Assembly: GCA_036276735.1 (NCBI GenBank)
Contig: DASUOH010000004.1
Coordinates: forward strand, 1 to 62,874
Reading direction: 5' to 3'
Source: VRUE01 sp036276735
GTDB taxonomy: Bacteria > Actinomycetota > Thermoleophilia > Solirubrobacterales > 70-9
Length of the DNA stretch: 62,874 bases
Part shown: positions 8,813-16,734 of the stretch, piece after piece
Layout: every line of letters starts with the position of its first letter
Numbering within the stretch: position 1 is the first letter of the stretch
Program-made: the position numbers and the translations under genes
Notes under the pieces: model-generated
Databases searched by the model: none
What the model saw: the letters and a program-made list of their open reading frames with translations, nothing else
Told to the model about the DNA's origin: nothing

Positions 8813-9741
8813 AGGTCGCGGTGCTGAAGGGGGGCAGGTCGCTGGAGCGCGGCGTCTCGCTCCGCTCGGCGGCAAGGGTCGAGGACGCCCTGGAGCGGCT
8901 CGGCCAGGAGGCGGTCGCCATCGACGCCGACAAGGCGCTGGTGAAGCGGTTGAGCGAAGTGGCCCCCGACGTGGCATTCGTCGCGATGCATGGTCCCGGC
9001 GGCGAGGACGGGACGGCGCAGGAGCTGCTCGAGCTGCTCGGCATCCCCTTCACCGGTCCGGGCGTGGCGGCGTGCGGTCGCTGCATGGACAAGGTCGTCG
9101 CGAAGCGGGCGCTGCGCGCCGCCGGTGTGCCGACGCCGGACTGGTTCGCCTTCAACGCGACGGCGTTCCGGGAGCTCGGCGCAGCTGACGCGCTCGGCGC
9201 GCTCGAGCAGCGGCTCGGCTTCCCGCTCGTGGTCAAGCCGAGTCGCGGCGGCTCGGCGCTGGGCGTCAGGTTCGCGGCGGGCGCGGCCGAGGTGCCGGCG
9301 GCCCTCGTCTCGGCCTTCAGCTACGACGACCGGGTGCTGTTGGAGCGCTTCGTCGAGGGTCGTGAGCTCGCTGTCAGCGTGCTCGGCTCCGAGCCGCTCC
9401 CCGTCGTCGAGGCGATCCCGGCCGGTGGCGACCGCTACGACTTCGAGGCGCGCTATGAGATCGGCCGCACCGAGTTCGTCTGTCCCGCTCAGCTCGAGGC
9501 GGGAGAGGCGGAGGCGGTCACCGCCACCGCCCTGGCGGCTTACGAGGCGCTCGGCTGCTCGGGCTTCTCGCGGGTTGATCTGATCCTCGGAGCGGGCGGT
9601 CCCGAGGTGCTCGAGGTCAACGCCATCCCCGGGCTGACCGACACCAGCCTCCTCCCCCAGGCGGCGGAGGCGGCAGGGATCTCGTTCGAGCAGTTGGTGG
9701 AACGGATCCTCGAGCTGGCGCTGCAGCCGGCTGCAGCCTGA
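8809..9741 (+). CDS. D-alanine--D-alanine ligase, DdlB-like (first of two)
   Basis: 310-residue ATP-grasp enzyme making D-Ala-D-Ala for peptidoglycan. The triad residues expected from E. coli DdlB are present: Glu in GGRSLERGVSL, Ser in KPSRGGSALG, and Tyr at the end of YDFEARY. HGPGGEDG and the metal/phosphate segment VLEVNAIPGLTDTSL are also intact. The start is a GTG overlapping the aminotransferase stop by 4 nt, so the two genes are translationally coupled. A second, longer Ddl sits at 36400-37368; this one is the short form. Whether both make D-Ala-D-Ala or one has shifted specificity cannot be told here. Confidence 0.9.
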   Translation: MKVAVLKGGRSLERGVSLRSAARVEDALERLGQEAVAIDADKALVKRLSEVAPDVAFVAMHGPGGEDGTAQELLELLGIPFTGPGVAACGRCMDKVVAKRALRAAGVPTPDWFAFNATAFRELGAADALGALEQRLGFPLVVKPSRGGSALGVRFAAGAAEVPAALVSAFSYDDRVLLERFVEGRELAVSVLGSEPLPVVEAIPAGGDRYDFEARYEIGRTEFVCPAQLEAGEAEAVTATALAAYEALGCSGFSRVDLILGAGGPEVLEVNAIPGLTDTSLLPQAAEAAGISFEQLVERILELALQPAAA

Positions 9742-9753
9742 TCGGCCGGGCCT

Positions 9754-10245
9754 CTACTGGTCTCCCTGGGCGAAGTCCTCGGGAGAGACCTCGTCGAGGA
9801 ACTCCTTGAACTTGTCGACGACCTCCTCGGTGTCCTCGACTTCGTGCTCGAACTCGATCGCCGACTCCTCGATGACCTCCTCGGAGGCGAAGATCGGTGC
9901 CGAGACACGCACGGCGAGAGCGAGGGCGTCCGAGGGGCGCGAGTCGATCTCCATCTCGGAGCCGTCGATCGAGACGGTGATCGAGGCGTAGAACGTGTTG
10001 TCGCGCAGCTCGGTGACCGCCACCCGCTCGCACTTGGCGTCGAGCTGCTCGAGCACGTCGGAGAGCAGGTCATGGGTCATCGGCCGCGGCGTCGAGGCGC
10101 CCTGCAGCTTCATCAAGATCGCCGCCGCCTCGGGGTGCCCGATCCAGATCGGCAGGAACCGGTTGCCGTCGACCGTTTTCAGCAACACGATCGGCTGCTT
10201 GCCGACCATGTCGAAGCTGACCCCGTAGATCTGCATTTGCTGCAA
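9754..10245 (-). CDS. Bifunctional nuclease family protein (DUF151/BFN)
   Basis: 163 residues. The N-terminal 130 residues match the DUF151 bifunctional nuclease domain: GKQPIVLLKT, LPIWIGHPEAAAI, RPMTHDLL, TFYASI, DSRPSDALALAVR. Plant and Mycobacterium members have nuclease activity; the role here is unproven. The C-terminal 30 residues are acidic (EFEHEVEDTEEVVD). TTG at 10245 is preferred because GGAG lies 6 nt before it; an ATG three codons later is possible. A TATAAT lies at 10275-10280. It converges with the Ddl gene, 12 bp apart. Confidence 0.85.
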   Translation of the reverse strand: MQQMQIYGVSFDMVGKQPIVLLKTVDGNRFLPIWIGHPEAAAILMKLQGASTPRPMTHDLLSDVLEQLDAKCERVAVTELRDNTFYASITVSIDGSEMEIDSRPSDALALAVRVSAPIFASEEVIEESAIEFEHEVEDTEEVVDKFKEFLDEVSPEDFAQGDQ

Positions 10246-10274
10246 AGTTCGCTCCGCTTCGAGGTGGAAGGGCG

Positions 10275-10280
10275 ATTATA
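10275..10280 (-). promoter_or_regulatory. Consensus -10 box (TATAAT) upstream of the DUF151 gene
   Basis: TATAAT on the minus strand, 29 nt before the TTG start. This gene has a real leader and a GGAG Shine-Dalgarno, unlike most single genes in the window. The tRNA gene lies just upstream. Confidence 0.55.
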
Positions 10281-10327
10281 GGTCGGCCCTACGCCTACCC
10301 GACGGAACCGGCGCGCAGTCGCGGCAG

Positions 10328-10401
<74 letters not shown>

Positions 10402-10446
10402 GAGGTGCTGGCGATGATAGCGGCAGGTCGCGGCGCTCGTGGTGGC

Positions 10447-11323
10447 TCAGCCGGCGAGGCGGCGGGCCAGCTCGCGCGCTCCCTCGAGATCCTCAAAGCG
10501 CAGCTCGACCGCGATCCCGCTGCCCCGTGGGCGGACCGCAACCTCGTGGCCCAAGGCGGACTCGAGCTGGTCTTCAGCCTCGCGCAGCGCGGCGCGCTCC
10601 TCGGCCCCGATCCCACTCCGCTGCGGCGAACGTTTCTTTGGCTGGCTGGCCAGCTTAGCCCTGTCCTCCATTTCGCGGACCGACCAACCGCCGCGCACGG
10701 CGTCGCGAGCGAGGCGGCGGCGCACGTCATTGCCCTCCGCGGCCAACAGCGCCCTCCCGTGGCCCTCGCTCAGCTCGCCCGACTCGAGCAGCTCGAGCGC
10801 CTCATCGGGCAGGTCGAGGAGCCGGATCAGGTTGGAGACGGCGGGGCGGCTGCGCCCGATCCGGCGGGCCAGCTCCTCTTTCGAGAGGCCGAGATCCTCG
10901 ACCAGTGCGGCACAGGCCTTCGCCTCCTCGACCGGGTTCAGGTCCTCGCGGACCATGTTCTCGATCAGGGCCACCTCGAGCCGCTCGGCCAGCTCGGAGT
11001 CGCGGACGATCGCCGGCACCTTGTCGAGGCCGGCCTGCTGGGCGGCACGCCAGCGACGCTCCCCGGCAATCAGCTCGTAGCTGCCGTCGGGGAGGGGGCG
11101 GACGAGCAGCGGCTGCACGACGCCGCTCGCCTCGATTGATGCGGCGAGGGCAGCGAGGGCATCGGGATCGAAGCGCGTCCGCGGCTGCTTGGGGTTCGGC
11201 TTGACTAACGCGACGGGGAGCTCGCGCAGCTCACCCATGTCGGCGTTGCTGCGCTCGGGCAAGATCGCGGCGAGGCCGCGGCCCATGCCGCGCCTGTTCC
11301 CGGCGCCGGTCGCCAGGCCGGCC

Positions 11324-11331
<8 letters not shown>
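10447..11331 (-). CDS. parB: Chromosome partitioning protein ParB
   Basis: 294 residues. Binds parS and spreads as a CTP-dependent clamp to segregate the origin. The N-terminal domain has the CTP-binding motif GERRWRA within ELIAGERRWRAA and the ENMVREDLNP box. A helix-turn-helix follows at LSKEELARRIGRSRPAVSNLIRLLDLP, then GHGRALL, and a C-terminal dimer domain. GTG start at 11331, overlapping the parA stop by 8 bp. It forms an operon with parA. A parS-like site lies 3.3 kb away at 14617. Confidence 0.96.
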
Positions 11332-12082
<751 letters not shown>

Positions 12083-12090
12083 CGCGCCGC

Positions 12091-12096
12091 AGACTA
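12091..12096 (-). promoter_or_regulatory. Putative -10 box (TAGTCT) of parA
   Basis: TAGTCT on the minus strand, 8 nt from the parA ATG. The same hexamer precedes the flippase gene at 46336. It suggests parAB has its own promoter in the short gap after rsmG. Confidence 0.45.
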
Positions 12097-12103
12097 GGAG
12101 GTT

Positions 12104-12781
12104 TTAACCGCGAGGGCGCTTCTTGGCCATCCCAGCGCGCCGCGGAAGGTCGGATGGCGTCGGCCCGGACTTTTCGACCACGTGCAGATGCCTGTGCTTG
12201 CTCCCGGCCCGATCGCCGACGTCGAGGATCTGCTTGGGTCGCATCGAGAGCCCAGCGGCCGCACGGGCCAGCTGTTCCTCCTCTTCGCCGTCTCGCTTGC
12301 CCTTCCAGGCGACCAGCGTGCCGCCCTCGCGCAAAAGCGGCGAGGCGAGCTCGGCGAGCGTCGACAGCCGCCCGACGGCACGCGCCGTGACCGCATCGTA
12401 GGTTTCCCTGTCCTCACCGATTGCGAGCTCCTCGGACCGTGCGCAGAGGACGCGCGCGTTGGCGATTCCCGCTGTCTTGATCGCCCGTTCCATGAAGGCG
12501 CACTTTCGCCCGACCGACTCGACTAGGTCGACCTTTGCATCGGGCAATACCACCGCCAGGACGAGGCCGGGGAAGCCGGCGCCTGCGCCCACGTCGGCGA
12601 TTCTGCGGGCGGCGCGCAGCTCGGCGACGTCGAGTCCGGTCAGGCTGTCCTCGACGTGCACACGCCAGGCTCTGTCGGGGTCGGTAACCGAGCTGACGGA
12701 GGCGCGCTCCTCGGCGAGCAGCGCCAGAACCGTCTGGAGCGCTTTGCGGCCGCCGGCGTCTAGGCGGTCGGGCGCGCTCAA
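12104..12781 (-). CDS. rsmG: 16S rRNA (guanine-N7) methyltransferase RsmG (GidB)
   Basis: 225 residues. Methylates G527 of 16S rRNA using S-adenosylmethionine. The SAM-binding loop ADVGAGAGFPGLVLA is near residue 63, VDLVESVGRKCAFM follows, and DAVTARAVGRLSTLAE carries the later conserved motif. The C-terminus is extended and basic (KSGPTPSDLPRRAGMAKKRPRG region). TTG start at 12781 overlaps the jag stop as TTGA, so translation is coupled. Confidence 0.95.
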   Translation of the reverse strand: MSAPDRLDAGGRKALQTVLALLAEERASVSSVTDPDRAWRVHVEDSLTGLDVAELRAARRIADVGAGAGFPGLVLAVVLPDAKVDLVESVGRKCAFMERAIKTAGIANARVLCARSEELAIGEDRETYDAVTARAVGRLSTLAELASPLLREGGTLVAWKGKRDGEEEEQLARAAAGLSMRPKQILDVGDRAGSKHRHLHVVEKSGPTPSDLPRRAGMAKKRPRG

Positions 12782-13260
12782 TCGGAGACGAGCGGGGCGA
12801 CGATCACGCAGCGGCGCGGCTCTTCGCCTTCGCTGTAGGTCTCAATGCCGGGCCGCTCTTTCAGGTGCTCGTGAACGATACGGCGCTCTTGGGCGCTCAT
12901 CGGGTCCATCTCGACGGTGCATTCGCCGTCTAGGGCCTGGTCGGCGGCTCTGTCCGCCCGTGCGGTCAGCACCTCCCTGCGCCGCTCGCGATATCCGGCC
13001 ACGTCGAGCACGACTCGCTTGCGGTCGCGCGTGCCCCGGAAAGCCGCTTGGTAGGCCAGCAGCTGCAGGGCGTCGATCGTCTGCCCACGTTTGCCGATCA
13101 GCAGCCCGTAGTCGTCCTCGCCGACGATCCGGACCTCAATCCGCTCCTCACCCTCGTCGACCTCGACCTCACCTTCAAGGTCAAGCTCGTCGAGAACGCC
13201 CTCTACGAGCTCCCTGACCCGCTCCGCCGGCTCTGCCGGCCAATCCTCCAGCTCACTCAT
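12778..13260 (-). CDS. jag: Jag/KhpB-type KH-R3H RNA-binding protein
   Basis: 160 residues from the ATG at 13260; a GTG three codons earlier (13269) is possible. The KH domain carries LLIGKRGQTIDALQ (GxxG loop) near residue 55-68, and the R3H domain has RRIVHEHLKERPGIETYSEG with the conserved Arg-x3-His. KhpB with KhpA binds RNA and influences cell elongation and division. The usual Jag-N domain is absent; instead there is an acidic start. Upstream DNA holds repeat copies A2 and A3, which separate it from yidC. Confidence 0.92.
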   Translation of the reverse strand: MSELEDWPAEPAERVRELVEGVLDELDLEGEVEVDEGEERIEVRIVGEDDYGLLIGKRGQTIDALQLLAYQAAFRGTRDRKRVVLDVAGYRERRREVLTARADRAADQALDGECTVEMDPMSAQERRIVHEHLKERPGIETYSEGEEPRRCVIVAPLVSD

Positions 13261-13282
13261 GCCGGCCACCCTATCTTGCTTG

Positions 13283-13417
13283 GGGAGGTATGGGTGAGCC
13301 TTTCAAGTCCCCAAGCACCTCGCTTCGCTCGGAGCTAATGACGAGCCCGCCTGCGGCGGGCAAGAACAACTCCGCGGTGCCGTAGTGAGGGACTTGAAAG
13401 GCTCACCCATACCTCCC
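13283..13417. repeat. Repeat family A, copy 2 (29-bp perfect inverted arms)
   Basis: Left arm 13283-13311 and right arm 13389-13417 are exact inverted copies (29/29; begins GGGAGGTATGGGTGAGCC). The core 13311-13390 shares AAGCACCTCGCTTCGCTCGG, GCTAATG, CGCCTGCGGCG and ACTCCGCGGTGCCG with the other A copies. Read as RNA this is a long stem topped by small hairpins. The arm starts 23 bp from the jag start. Confidence 0.9.
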
Positions 13418-13458
13418 GCACCGCGGCCGCCGCTTTGCTCGCAGAGCACGCGTGCTTC

Positions 13459-13594
13459 GAGGTGGCGGTAGCTTCCTCTCCCGAATCCTCCCTACGGCAC
13501 CGCGGAGTGACTCTTTGGCGCCGCAGGCGCCATCCAAATCAGCTCCGAGCGAAGCGAGGTGCTTGGGATTCGGAGAGGAAGCTACCGCCGCCTC
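13459..13594. repeat. Repeat family A, copy 3 (inverted relative to copy 2)
   Basis: Left arm 13459-13488 and right arm 13566-13594 match as inverted copies with one mismatch and one extra base (begins GAGGTGGCGGTAGCTTCC). The core is in the opposite orientation to copy 2 and reads AAGCACCTCGCTTCGCTCGG, GCTGATT, GGCGCCTGCGGCGCC, TCACTCCGCGGTGCCG on the minus strand. It ends 8 bp from the yidC stop. Together with copy 2 it fills the 341-bp gap between jag and yidC; the 41 bp between the copies show no gene. Confidence 0.9.
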
Positions 13595-13601
13595 TCCCTG
13601 C

Positions 13602-14354
13602 TCAGCGTCTCTTCTTCTTTTTGCGCGGCGGTGGGGGTGGCGGTTTCGCTGCGGCGACGTCTTCGGGCGTCAGCACGGCGGGGGCCGGGATCAGTTTGGC
13701 CGCGACGTAGGACTGGCCGACGGTCCAGAAGTTGGTGGTGATCCAGTAGAGGCTGAGGCCGGCCGGGAAGGCTGGGACGAAGAAGACGCCGATCAGCGTG
13801 AAGGCGCCGATCAGGAGGTATTGCTGGCTGCCGCCAGCGGTCGGCGAGGAGCGCATGGTGACGATCGTCGAGAGCGCCATCGAGCCGGCGAAGAGCAGCA
13901 TCAGGATGATCGTCTCGGCTCCCTCCGGCTTCTGGATCACCGACTCGATGAAGAGCCAACCGGCGCCACCGCTTTCTTCCACGTCTCGCTCGAAGCTATC
14001 GCCTTGGAGCAGCTGGAAGAGCGCGAAGAAGACCGGGATTTGGAGGAGCAGCGGCAGGCAGGAGGCCAGGGGGTTGATTTTGTTCTCCTGGTAGAAGCGC
14101 ATCACCTCCTGCTGCATGCGCTGCCGGTCATTTTTGTATTTCTCCTGGATCTCCTTGAGCTGCGGCTGCAACGCCTGCAGGGCTCGCATCCCCTTGATCT
14201 GTTTGTAGGTGAGCGGGATCAGGAGTGCCCTGACCACGATCGTCAGGGCGATGATCGACGTCCCCCAGGTGAGGGACGCGTCGTCGTGGAAGAACTGAAG
14301 GATCGCCTCGGCGACGTCCTCAAGTGGCTGCAGGATGCTCGCGAAGGGGGTCAA
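13602..14354 (-). CDS. yidC: Membrane protein insertase YidC/OxaA
   Basis: 250 residues, the short actinobacterial/Gram-positive form without a large periplasmic domain. It inserts membrane proteins alone or with SecYEG. Core motifs: WGTSIIALTIVVRALLIPLTYKQ with the conserved Arg in the groove, NPLASCLPLLLQIPVFFALF, and GLSLYWITTNFWTVGQ. The tail is proline then lysine/arginine-rich (PPPPPPRKKKKRR), suited to ribosome contact. It overlaps yidD by 4 bp in the rpmH-rnpA-yidD-yidC run. Confidence 0.96.
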   Translation of the reverse strand: MTPFASILQPLEDVAEAILQFFHDDASLTWGTSIIALTIVVRALLIPLTYKQIKGMRALQALQPQLKEIQEKYKNDRQRMQQEVMRFYQENKINPLASCLPLLLQIPVFFALFQLLQGDSFERDVEESGGAGWLFIESVIQKPEGAETIILMLLFAGSMALSTIVTMRSSPTAGGSQQYLLIGAFTLIGVFFVPAFPAGLSLYWITTNFWTVGQSYVAAKLIPAPAVLTPEDVAAAKPPPPPPRKKKKRR

Positions 14355-14623
14355 GTGCGCACCTTCCCGTGGTACTCAGCCGGATCGACGGGGCCCACGT
14401 GCAGCGTGAAGCGACGGGGAACCGGGTCGAATCCACCGTGGCTGAAGGGGTTGCAGCGGAGGAGCCGCCAGGCGGCGAGCAAGCCGCCCTGCAGAGCGCC
14501 GTAGCGGCGGATCGCCTCGACCGCATAGGCAGAACAGGTCGGCTCGTACTTGCAGCGGCGGGGCAGAATCGGTGAGATCCAACGCTGGTAAGCGTGGATC
14601 GTGGCGAGAAAAACCCGTTTCAC
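14351..14623 (-). CDS. yidD: Membrane protein insertion efficiency factor YidD
   Basis: 90 residues. Small membrane-associated partner of YidC. Family pattern is clear: YQRWISPILPRRCKYEPTCS with the two cysteines, then YAVEAIRRYGALQGG and RLLRCNPFSHGGFDPVP. GTG start at 14623 overlapping the rnpA stop; the start codon lies inside a parS-like palindrome. Confidence 0.95.
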   Translation of the reverse strand: MKRVFLATIHAYQRWISPILPRRCKYEPTCSAYAVEAIRRYGALQGGLLAAWRLLRCNPFSHGGFDPVPRRFTLHVGPVDPAEYHGKVRT

Positions 14624-14630
14624 GTGGAAC
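14617..14630. promoter_or_regulatory. parS-like ParB-binding site
   Basis: GTTTCACGTGGAAC matches the parS consensus GTTTCACGTGAAAC at 13 of 14 positions and is nearly palindromic. It lies inside the rnpA/yidD overlap, about 3 kb from parAB and 2 kb from the dnaA-dnaN gap, which is where ParB sites are expected. It is the only good match I found in the window. Confidence 0.75.
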
Positions 14631-14991
14631 GTCCTTCGCCCGGCGCCGTCCCAGCCAGCGCCTCTTCGAGGCTTCCGCGGACGCCGTCCATGCCTTCCCG
14701 CTCGATCAGGGCCGAGATCTCCGGCCGGGCGACCAGGACGAAGTCATGTCCGCTGGGAAGGCGGTCTGACAGCTCCCAGAAAGCCTCGCGCAGCGCTCGC
14801 TTCGCCTTGTTGCGATCGACCGCGCCGCCGATTTTGCGGCTGGCGGAAACCCCCAGCCTCACGTCGTGGTCCTCCTCGTCGCGGCGAGGGAAGCTGTAGA
14901 GGACGAGGTGGCGGGTCGCATGGGAAGAGCCGTCTCGGTATACGCGGTCGAACTCACCGCTCCGCGAGAGGCGGCGGCGTCGCTTCGACAT
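14620..14991 (-). CDS. rnpA: Ribonuclease P protein component
   Basis: 123 residues. Protein subunit that helps the RNase P RNA mature tRNA 5' ends. The RNR motif is present as RNKAKRALREAFW near residue 60, preceded by GVSASRKIGGAV. ATG start at 14991, 26 bp after rpmH. The last codons carry the parS-like site. Confidence 0.95.
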   Translation of the reverse strand: MSKRRRRLSRSGEFDRVYRDGSSHATRHLVLYSFPRRDEEDHDVRLGVSASRKIGGAVDRNKAKRALREAFWELSDRLPSGHDFVLVARPEISALIEREGMDGVRGSLEEALAGTAPGEGRST

Positions 14992-15017
14992 CTAGGCAGT
15001 GGGCCCCATGGCCGTGC

Positions 15018-15152
15018 CTACGGGGTGAGGCGCTTTCGGCCCTTGCGGCGCCGCCGCTTGAGGATCGCCCTGCCGGCGCGGGTCTGCATCCGGGCTCGGA
15101 ATCCGTGGGTCTTCGCCCGCTTTCGCTTCTTCGGCTGGTAGGTCCGCTTCAT
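15018..15152 (-). CDS. rpmH: 50S ribosomal protein L34
   Basis: 44 residues, MKRTYQPKKRKRAKTHGF at the start and RKGRKRLTP at the end, a full and typical bL34. ATG at 15152. It is the first gene of the minus-strand run and is divergent from dnaA. A TATACT hexamer lies 12 nt before its start and could be a -10 box, but no -35 is evident. Confidence 0.97.
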   Translation of the reverse strand: MKRTYQPKKRKRAKTHGFRARMQTRAGRAILKRRRRKGRKRLTP

Positions 15153-15272
15153 TGGGCGTCGCAGTATACGGACGGGCCTGGCAAGGCTCCTTCCGGCGCC
15201 GCCAAAAGTTTCTCCGGCATTTGCGGGTCGCCCGAGCGGCAACCCGGGTGGCGTCGCTATGGTCGCTCGCCG
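15153..15272. other. rpmH-dnaA divergent intergenic region
   Basis: 120 bp that must hold the dnaA and rpmH promoters. I see a TATACT on the minus strand near rpmH but no clear DnaA boxes and no A+T-rich unwinding segment, so the origin is more likely on the other side of dnaA. Confidence 0.5.
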
Positions 15273-16598
15273 GTGCCTGAAGACCCCCCCGGACAGCCCC
15301 TCGAGACCCTTTGGGAGGAAGTTCAGGCGTGCCTGCGCGCCGCCGTTCCAGCCCCCACGTACGAGCTCTGGTTGGAGCCGCTCCGCCCGGTCGGGGCGCA
15401 AGGCAACGTCCTCTATCTGACCGCGCCGCCGGGGATCCGAGCCTGGGTCGAACGCCGCTACTCCTCGCTGATCGGAGAAGCGCTCACCGCACTCGGCGGC
15501 GATCTCCAAACAGTCTCCTTCAGCTGCGCCGACGAGGTCTCCGAGCCGGTAGCCGGCACGCCCAACGTCGACCTCAACCCCAACTACAGCTTCGACCGCT
15601 TCGTTATCGGCGAGGCCAACCGGGTCGCCCACGCAGCGGCGCTCGCGGTGGCCGAGGCGCCGTCGGAGGCTTACAACCCGCTGTTTCTCCACGGTCCTCC
15701 GGGGCTCGGCAAGACCCACCTCTTGGTGGCGGTCGCCCATTACCTGCGCGACAACGCGCCCGGGCTGAGCGTCCGCTACACGACCGCCGAGCACTTCACC
15801 AACGAGTTCGTCGCCGCCCTGCGTTCTAGCGGCGCCGAGGAGTTCAAGCGGCGCTATCGAGACCTCGACGTCCTCCTCGTCGACGACGTCCAGTTCCTCG
15901 AGGGCAAACAGCACACCGAGGAGGAGTTCTTCCACACCTTCAACGCCCTCTACGAAGGGGGCAGTCAGCTCGTCCTCTCCGCCGACCGCCTACCCAGCGA
16001 GCTCTCGACCCTCGCCTCGCGGCTACGGGACCGCTTCGAATGGGGCCTGACCGTCTCCGTCGAGCGACCCGACCTCGCTACCCGCCTCACCGTGCTGCGC
16101 CGTCTCGCCCGCGAGGCCGGTGTCGAGGACGACCACCGCGACGCACTCTCCGAGCTCGCCCGACGCATCGACGCCAACGTTCGTCGCCTCCACGGCGCGC
16201 TCACCCGAGCGGTCGCCCACGCCTCGCTGACCGCTCGACCGCTCAGCGCCGAGCTGATCGCCGAGCTGATTCCGCACACGACCGCTGCCGAACCGACGAC
16301 CGTCGAAGAGATCCAGCGGCAGGTCTCGTCTGCCTTTGGCATCTCGCGCGGCGAGCTCGTGGGCTCGACCCGCGCCGCCACCCCCCTGCGCGCCCGACAG
16401 GTCGCAATCCTTCTGACCCGCGAGCTGACCGACCTGTCCCTGCCGCAGATCGGGCGCCTCTACGGCGGGCGCGACCACTCGACCGTGATCAATTCGCTCC
16501 GCCGTGTCGAGGCCAGCCTCAGCAACGATCCAGACCTCGCCGGTCGCGTCGCCGAGCTGCGCGACGCAATCCACAGGGCGCCCACAGGCTCGGCCTGA
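15273..16598 (+). CDS. dnaA: Chromosomal replication initiator DnaA
   Basis: 441 residues from the GTG at 15273. Domain I is short but recognisable (LWEEVQACLR ... YELWLEPL), domain III has NYSFDRFVIGEANR, Walker A GPPGLGKTHL, Walker B LLVDDVQFL and the arginine-finger region RLRDRFEWGL, and domain IV ends with GGRDHSTVINSLRRVE, the DnaA-box reader. Domain II is almost absent, unlike the long linkers in Streptomyces. The frame upstream of the GTG is open but lacks DnaA similarity and overlaps rnpA and rpmH. Confidence 0.97.
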   Translation: MPEDPPGQPLETLWEEVQACLRAAVPAPTYELWLEPLRPVGAQGNVLYLTAPPGIRAWVERRYSSLIGEALTALGGDLQTVSFSCADEVSEPVAGTPNVDLNPNYSFDRFVIGEANRVAHAAALAVAEAPSEAYNPLFLHGPPGLGKTHLLVAVAHYLRDNAPGLSVRYTTAEHFTNEFVAALRSSGAEEFKRRYRDLDVLLVDDVQFLEGKQHTEEEFFHTFNALYEGGSQLVLSADRLPSELSTLASRLRDRFEWGLTVSVERPDLATRLTVLRRLAREAGVEDDHRDALSELARRIDANVRRLHGALTRAVAHASLTARPLSAELIAELIPHTTAAEPTTVEEIQRQVSSAFGISRGELVGSTRAATPLRARQVAILLTRELTDLSLPQIGRLYGGRDHSTVINSLRRVEASLSNDPDLAGRVAELRDAIHRAPTGSA

Positions 16599-16701
16599 GG
16601 TCCGACGCCACTGCAAGAATCAATGCTTTCCCACAGCGGCTTCCACAGCCAGGAATCCGCACCGCGAGGCCAAATCCGCCGTCTTCACCGCTGTTTCCAC
16701 A
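16567..16701. other. oriC: Candidate replication origin: cluster of DnaA-box-like motifs
   Basis: The dnaA 3' end and the 136-bp dnaA-dnaN gap hold TTTCCCACA (16627), GCTTCCACA (16639) and GTTTCCACA (16693), plus CAATCCACA (16567) and GCCCACA near 16580, all in one orientation and close to the TTATCCACA consensus. The right end (16705-16735) is relatively A+T-rich. Position beside dnaA/dnaN, gyrBA and parAB supports an origin. The box number is low for an actinobacterial oriC, so part may lie elsewhere. Confidence 0.6.
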
Positions 16702-16734
16702 GACACTGATCCAACTCAAAAAGGGAACCATCAC

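Noticed and set aside
9719..9737. GCTGCAGC...GCTGCAGC at the end of the first ddl as a terminator
   Set aside because: Simple self-complementary octamers in Leu/Gln/Pro/Ala codons with no U-tract; likely composition.
15150..15190. Full rpmH promoter
   Set aside because: TATACT is present but no -35 at a proper distance, so I list it only in the rpmH and intergenic notes.
14601..15272. N-terminal extension of dnaA
   Set aside because: It overlaps rnpA and rpmH on the other strand and has no DnaA similarity; the GTG at 15273 fits domain I.
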